Source: Lytechinus variegatus
Taxonomy: Eukaryota; Echinodermata; Echinoidea; Temnopleuroida; Toxopneustidae
Length of the DNA: 64,000 bases
Reading direction: 5' to 3'
NCBI RefSeq assembly: GCF_018143015.1
Contig: NC_054758.1
Location: 21,234,501-21,298,500 of the forward strand
In this document: positions 58,488 to 64,000 of the stretch, one piece after another
How the letters are laid out: every line of letters begins with the position of its first letter
How positions within the stretch are numbered: position 1 is the first letter of the stretch
Notes under the pieces: generated by a model
What the model was told of the DNA's origin: nothing
Database searches by the model: none
The model's input: only the letters and a program-made list of their open reading frames with translations
Position numbers and translations under genes: made by a program

Positions 58488-59226
58488 TGTTTCACAAAGA
58501 TTTGAGTATATGACTTAATTAGGTCGCACTTAAACTACCGACACGTACAAGATATACAACGTGCAATCTTATTGATCAATACGTAAGCTAAATGCGGGGG
58601 GGGGGGCACTCTGTATACAATGCATAGTGGGTATGTTCCGCGGAGGGGACCCCCATTTTTACACCCAAATTTCCGTTCCAAGGCATAGTATTTTTGTCTT
58701 AATGAGAAAAAAAGAAGAAAGCCGCTCCAAGGCATAGAATTTTGTTCTTATCGAGAAAAAAAAGAAGAGCTTGGCATATTTTTCGTTACGCCGTTCCAGT
58801 CGGATTGATCTGCTGCAATTTTGGCGAAAAGCGGCCGCCGAGCACTGTCCGACCATCTTCTCTGCGCGAGCGCACCCTGTTGGGGCCGCGCTAGCTGCAT
58901 AATGCACGCATGCCCGTTCCATAGGGGTGCATACGCACGTACTCGCACGCTGGCGATCAGTTTCAAGGACCCCCGTTTTCACAAACATTTGTTGTTCCGA
59001 AACCTGTTCCAAGGACTCCCCTTTTTACAATAAGCCCGCTCCAAGGCCCCTGTTTTTTGTCTCGCCCCTATCACTTTTTTGGTCGAGTGCCCCCGGCCCC
59101 CCGGGGCTCAGTGCACGTCCTCTTCACATGATCTGAGCAATGCGTTCATGCATTTTATACCACAAGCAATGAGGCATTTAAGAGTGACTCTTAAGTCAAA
59201 CTTAAATCTTTGTGAAACACCCCCTG
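58488..59226. repeat. MITE, family E, split by another element
   Basis: Left GGGGGTGTTTCACAAAGATT and right AATCTTTGTGAAACACCCCC are a perfect 20 bp pair. The arms continue with TATGACTTAATTAGGTCGCA, mirrored by GAGTGACTCTTAAGTCAAAC. The centre is occupied by the GC-rich element at 58595-59106; without it the copy would be about 227 bp. Confidence 0.8.
58595..59106. mobile_element. GC-rich element with GGGGGCACTC ends
   Basis: Begins GGGGGGGGGGGCACTCTGTA and ends GGTCGAGTGCCCCCGGCCCC, giving the inverted pair GGGGGCACTC / GAGTGCCCCC. The interior repeats GTTCCAAGG / GCTCCAAGG with CATAGTATTTTTGTC-like words about five times. Small frames here are not supported as genes. It is nested in a family E MITE. 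Confidence 0.6.
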
Positions 59227-59862
59227 GTCATCAGCATTCACAGTAAACCATTTTTTATGGCGAAGTCAATGCTAATATTCACTAAACTGTACCGTAACAT
59301 TCAAGATACACAAAAGAGCAATATTCCTTAGAATGCGGGAATACAACCTAAACCAATCCTTGCTTCTTTTTCATGGCTGCGTTAATTGCAGTAGGTTTGC
59401 ATTTTACGATTGCTGGTTTCTTCTGGCTGCATCCGAATTTAAGCTTGCTCGAAGGTTTTTCTTTTATTGTTTAGAATAATGTTTCAGATTTTTCTTCTCC
59501 ACGTTATCTTAATAAACTGTAAACTTCTGAACTGGAAGGGCAGATGGCTATTTTCTCTTCTTATATTCTAAATTTGAATGCATGATATTTTAATTATCGC
59601 TCGTATAAGGTGGAATGCTATTTGCCCAAACAAATACCATATTCTTGTTACATAATGAAACATATCTAAGAACATCATTAAAAAACAGCAGACTAAAATG
59701 TTATATTGTGCACTTATTAGAACTGGAAAGAAATGAATACATGCCAATCACTAATAAAAAAATAAAGATAAAAAAGAAATGAATAAAAGTATTGTGATGT
59801 TTGCACTTCAATTTTCATATTGTGCTATAACCTTTTTTTAAAAAAAAAAACATAATGCTAAT
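59227..59862. other. Intergenic DNA, no gene seen
   Basis: AT-rich, with A-runs near 59840. No exons supported. Confidence 0.4.
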
Positions 59863-60022
59863 ACCTTGGTCACATTTGCTCTACGGCGGCTCTAGGGCGA
59901 GTCGAAAACAGCCGTTTTAACATTTTGTGTACACGCTACATAGGTGATTCATATAAAAATGAATAAAACGGCTGTTTCCGACTTGCCGTGCGGCCGCCGT
60001 TGAGCAAATGTGACCGAGGTAT
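59863..60022. repeat. MITE, family C, better copy
   Basis: Ends TACCTTGGTCACATTTGCTC and GAGCAAATGTGACCGAGGTA (complements with one mismatch). Inner arms GGCGGCTCTAGGGCGAGTCG, then GAAAACAGCCGTTTTA mirrored by AAAACGGCTGTTTCCGACTT. About 160 bp. Related to 6224-6360. Confidence 0.82.
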
Positions 60023-61520
60023 AAAGCTCGTATTTTTGTGTACATGCGATTATGTAGCCTATATAAAAATGTGGGAGTCGTTGACACGCTGAAGTGAGTC
60101 TATCTAGAATCATCTTTCTTTGATGCCAAAAGTAGTCATTAAATATCAAGTAACTTGTTCATATAGTATTTTCACATTTATAAGAACAAAAAAAAAACAA
60201 AAAAACACATATACTCTGAGAGTCATACTTCGTGGTCTGTAACAAAATCAGAAAAATAATTAGTCTCTCGAGCTTAATTAGTCGATACAAGATGCTTGGA
60301 CATATGAAAACAAATTGAATGAACTACCCCTTTATACAAATGATGCTTTGACAAATAATTCTGATCTGCACTATTGATATCTGATGTCACGAGCGTCATG
60401 GAAAAAACAACAACAAAGGAGCAATTGTCTATGGAAATAAAGACTTTGGATATCTTATAATGTCATCAGCCACCAAAACAACAATAAGTTGCCAGGGAAG
60501 GTTCTCTGTAAATAACCGAAATAATATTATGGAATTGAAATATGGAATAATTCTTCGTAATACTTTCAAATTTTTAAAAGGTGTAAACTTGATAAAAAAA
60601 ATAGATACACGAGTTTCTCTGCACCAGTTTTTTGCAGACTGCTTGGATGTTTCCCCGAGATTGCACATCTCGTGCTTGAGTGAACCTCGAACTTAAAATC
60701 TTGTTTTCTCCTTATTCCATTCAAGGAAGTACTGATGTGGCCGTGCGGGGTATTAATCATTTTTAACACGTTATGCATATATTAATTCAAAGCTTAGAGT
60801 GTGCTCTTTCAAGCTAAGCGAAAATGTCCAAATTCATTTTGGGTGATTTATTTATTTGTTTTGATGGCCGGTCACATTTTTCTATGTTTTGCTTGTCAGT
60901 TATATGTATATTATTATTGTATTTTCTTTGTTAATGTGTTTATGAAAAAGTGTTGCAGAAACCAATAAATGAAATTAATAAAAAAATATATGTGTCGTGT
61001 ATGATTTAGAAGATAGTGAACAGTGATGTGGATCCTCATTTGATAAATCATCCTTATCTCAAAATCATGACCTTGCAATAGAATTTTTTTATCAATACCC
61101 GTCATTACCAAAGTATTCTGTCAACGTAAATAAATGATAGCGACTCATCGCTGGTTTTTGAGGTGGCCGGTCATATATTGTCAGACCTTTGGCAGCTAAA
61201 AGTAGAATCTATCAATAATCATTCATTTTGAAGTTAGTCGGTAAATTTATTTGTATTTATGTCTTGAAAGGAAGATCCAGTGTATGTAGGCCCTATGTGG
61301 CTGACGTATACTGCAGCATCGAACATTGTTCAAATAGAATTTCTTTGACTTGACTCCATCTCTTTTTAAAGCTCCTTGGCAATTACATATCATTTTCCTC
61401 TGATCTTGGGAGAGTTCAATGAGTAAGGATGTTCCCTTCAAGGATATCTAGATCCTATAGATCCATAGAAATCAGTGATCTTCAATCCATTATGAAGGAC
61501 TGGTTGATTTCTTGCGGACG
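60023..61520. other. AT-rich DNA downstream of the - strand terminal exon
   Basis: No supported exon. The part just left of 61528 may be the 3' untranslated region of the - strand gene. Confidence 0.35.
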
Positions 61521-61527
61521 TCTTCTG

Positions 61528-62022
61528 TCAGATGTCTAGAGTAGCGCTTGGCCGTCGCTCAACGCAGGGCGAAAAGTCAAACGATTGCGCTGGATCAAAT
61601 ACGTTGACAGCCACTGAGGTAATAATGGTCTCGCGTCGAGGTGTACTTGATAATCGCCGATCACCAAGATCTGAGAAATTATCTTCGTCTTGCACTTCCT
61701 CTACGGCTATGACCGATCCCGGAACACCTTCTTCCAACCCATGAATGGTTACAATGTCCTGGCGTGCCGTTATGTCATCACCGTCCTCCGCCGTCTGGTG
61801 TGTCCTAGTAAAGAACTGATCCAGACTGCCGCCAGCGCCGCCGTCAGCGACCTCCGGTGAATATTCTTGATCGAGGTTGATGATCTCGAGAGAGTTTTCT
61901 TGACTTGTTTGCGGCTGTTCACTCACATCTTCGACAGTGTCCGAGTTTCGTTTAGACCAGCATGGTCGACAGATCTCGTCGTTGAAGGATTCTTGGTCAG
62001 TCTCTTGGTCAAGGTAGTCATC
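61528..62022 (-). CDS. Terminal exon of an unrecognised acidic protein
   Basis: 165 codons including TGA, open from a strong acceptor (TCTCTTTAG at 62023) to the stop. It begins DDYLDQETDQESFNDEICRP CWSKR and ends SFDFSPCVERRPSATLDI. It is rich in Asp, Glu, Ser and Thr and lacks hydrophobic segments, so this part is probably disordered and could be a cytoplasmic tail. There is no ATG at the exon start, and GC content is higher than in the flanks, as expected for coding sequence. Upstream exons (right of 62022 on the - strand) were not found. The product is not recognised. Confidence 0.6.
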   Translation of the reverse strand, partial: DDYLDQETDQESFNDEICRPCWSKRNSDTVEDVSEQPQTSQENSLEIINLDQEYSPEVADGGAGGSLDQFFTRTHQTAEDGDDITARQDIVTIHGLEEGVPGSVIAVEEVQDEDNFSDLGDRRLSSTPRRETIITSVAVNVFDPAQSFDFSPCVERRPSATLDI

Positions 62023-62103
62023 CTAAAGAGATGGGTAAAGAACAAGAAGGGGACGCAGATTAGAGGATGTTTTATGTCAACGTTGTAATTTCGGCATTAC
62101 TTT

Positions 62104-62510
62104 AAGCGGTGATGCACCAGCCCGAGTTTGCTCAATCTCGAGATTTTATCCCGATCGGCCCTCTTCGCGATTAATCTCGAGATTCAAGAAACTCAGTCTT
62201 CACCATGGCAAGAAGAGTGATTCCTGCTCGAACGAGGTATCGATGCAGTATTGTCTGACGCCGTGAATAAATATTTCCGAGTGCGTCTGCACCTGCGAAT
62301 TAGCGGGATTATTCGTAAAATAGCGCACTACTTTGCAAGTAATCCCCAAGTTGACTTGGGGTTGCAATCTCGAGATTAATCGTATGAACTTAAGCGCGAT
62401 AATTGTGTCTCCATTACAAATAATCTCGAGATTGTTCAGATCGGGATAGTTTGCCGGATCATAAATAGCGTGCTAATTTGAAAACTCGGGCTGGTGCAGA
62501 CGGCCCTTTA
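62104..62510. repeat. MITE, family A, right copy
   Basis: TIR GCACCAGCCCGAGTTT at 62112-62127, with complement AACTCGGGCTGGTGC near 62481-62496. The interior has AATCTCGAGATT palindromes and matches 914-1310. It lies about 80 bp from the exon ending at 62022, inside the presumed intron. Confidence 0.8.
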
Positions 62511-62780
62511 GGGTATTACTATGATTACCGTGACACGTTCACGTGCAAAATGATGAAATGTGTAGTTGATAAGAACACAATCCGGTCAAGTAAAAAGTAC
62601 TGCGTCTAAATGTTTCCCTGACATTTCATGAAAGGATGACTGGTTTTGTAATTTAATGAAATTCTAGCAAACTATACAGTGTGTATCAGTTTTAAAAAGT
62701 TTATCAAAATTTGTTTTAATTATGACGTCTATATTTTGATGTCAACGAAGTCTAATCATTCAAATGCCATTTAAAACAAG

Positions 62781-62812
62781 TGCGTAATGCAGGCGAGAAC
62801 CTGCATTACGCA
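62781..62812. repeat. Perfect 13 bp stem hairpin
   Basis: TGCGTAATGCAGG (62781-62793), loop CGAGAA, CCTGCATTACGCA (62800-62812). It stands at the left edge of the tandem array of the next entry and may be a structural end of that element. Confidence 0.85.
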
Positions 62813-62889
62813 ATTTGATATAGCAGCAGTGCTGCCTTTGAAAATAGCTAATGAATAATTATTCACAGAAGAAAACACTAACATGATAA

Positions 62890-63950
62890 CAAATTATGTC
62901 CATTGACCCAAAATGACCTTTGACTATGATCATGTGACCTAAGACATGCACAAAACAATCATTCATACTTGATTGCCCTTATGACGATGTTTCATGAGCT
63001 AGATCCATAAACTTTATAAGATGCCAATCCACTCCCAACACGGCTAGGGTTCATTGACCTTTAAATTACCTTTGATTTCGGCCATGTTCCGAAACGCGTA
63101 TAGGGTATTCAGGGATACATTGCTGCTCTTATGAACTAGATTCATAAACTTTTAAAGTTATGATGACAGTTCCAAAATACCCCCAACATTATGAAAGTTT
63201 ATTGACCCTAAATGACCTCCGACCTTGATCATGTGACCTGAAACTTAAAGAGGATGTTCAAGGATACTAGATTGCTCTTCTGTCTAAGTTTCATGAACTA
63301 GATCCATAAAACTTTAAAGTTATGAAAATTCCTCAAATACCCCAACATGGCCAAAGTTCATTGTCCCTAAGTGACCTTTGACCCCTGTCATGTGACCTGA
63401 AACTTGCACATGATATTAAGGGATACATTGTTGCTCTTATGTCCAGGTTTCATGAACTAGATCCATAAAGTTTTAAAGTTTTGATGACAATTCCTCAAAT
63501 AACCCCAACATGGCCAAAGTCATTGAACCTAAGTGACATTTGACCTTAATCATGTGCCCTGAAACTCAGACAGGATCTTCAGTAATACACTATTACCCTT
63601 ATTCCTAATTTCTATGAACTAGGTCAATATAATTTCGAAGTTATGACAACATTTCAAAAACTTAACCTTCGGTAAGATTTCGATATTGATTCCCCCTACA
63701 TGGTCTAAATTCATTGACCCTAAATGACCTTTGACCTTAGTCATGTGACCTGAAATTCAGGCAGGATATTTAGTAATACTTGATTACCCTTATTTTCAAG
63801 TTTAATGAACTAGGTCTATGTACTTTCTAAGTTATGATGACATTCAAAAACCTAACCTTGGTTAAGATTTCAATGTTGAAGACGTCGCCGCCGCCGTCGG
63901 AAAAGCGGCGCCTAAAAATAGTCTCGCTCTGCTTTGTAGGCGAGACAAAA
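62890..63950. repeat. Tandem array of 150-190 bp units with TGACCTTTGACC
   Basis: Six diverged units share CATTGACCCTAAATGACCTT, then TGACC.TGATCATGTGACCTG, AAACTTGCACAGGATATTCA and TTCATGAACTAGATCCATAA. TGACCT-type words occur near 62921, 63066, 63206, 63373, 63535 and 63727. The array ends with a GC-rich block (GACGTCGCCGCCGCCGTCGG, AAAAGCGGCGCC) and a GTCTCGC...GCGAGAC hairpin at about 63922-63947. No coding potential. Confidence 0.85.
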
Positions 63951-64000
63951 TTTGTTCCTTCTTGTCAGGGGTACAAAAAAAAAGGCTTGGGTCAAGTTGC

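Noticed and set aside
58659..59012. 117-codon and overlapping frames in GC-rich DNA
   Set aside because: They lie inside the GC-rich element 58595-59106 with frames open on both strands, an effect of high GC and internal repeats.
62912..63760. The repeated CATGTGACCT blocks as a CRISPR-like array
   Set aside because: Units are 150-190 bp, diverged and without short identical repeats or unique spacers. The setting is eukaryotic.

Overview
The window looks like nuclear DNA from a marine invertebrate, most probably an echinoderm such as a sea urchin. The reasons are AT-rich intergenic DNA, short exons in long introns with GT-AG borders, many short inverted-repeat elements (MITEs), tRNA-derived SINEs and many microsatellites. 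The species assignment is inference; no species-diagnostic gene was recognised. Nothing bacterial or viral was seen, and there is no CRISPR array. Most open frames longer than 60 codons are chance frames inside repeats.

Four gene-like units are supported. (1) On the + strand, at 6890-14337, are the last four exons of a coiled-coil protein whose C-terminus resembles the leucine zipper of PAWR/PAR-4 and, less well, of MYPT. One intron holds a 2.8 kb minisatellite. (2) On the - strand, at 29535-31874, is a complete histone H2B of 126 residues, unusually split by two coding introns. (3) On the + strand, at 42583-50936, are six coding exons of a TRMT10B-type tRNA methyltransferase, probably with a promoter and a 5' untranslated exon near 41.1-41.2 kb. 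A possible divergent first exon lies on the - strand at 40771-40920. (4) On the - strand, at 61528-62022, is a long terminal exon of an acidic, unrecognised protein whose other exons were not found.

Region by region: 1-6.9 kb is AT-rich with MITEs and tandem duplications. 6.9-14.4 kb is the coiled-coil gene. 14.4-29.5 kb is repeat-rich intergenic DNA. 29.5-32.6 kb is H2B. 33-40.6 kb is intergenic and includes a transposon nested in a transposon nested in a microsatellite. 40.7-51 kb is TRMT10B, with SINEs and MITEs in its introns. 51-61.5 kb is dense in mobile-element remnants (Tc1-like, LINE, piggyBac-like, and a GC-rich CCCGGG-ended family). 61.5-64 kb holds the terminal exon and a tandem array rich in TGACCT half-sites.

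The genes do not form an operon or a pathway. The main interest is the intron-split H2B, the datable nested insertions with readable target-site duplications, and a MITE lying about 30 bp from the last TRMT10B exon. No wholly new multi-gene system was found.
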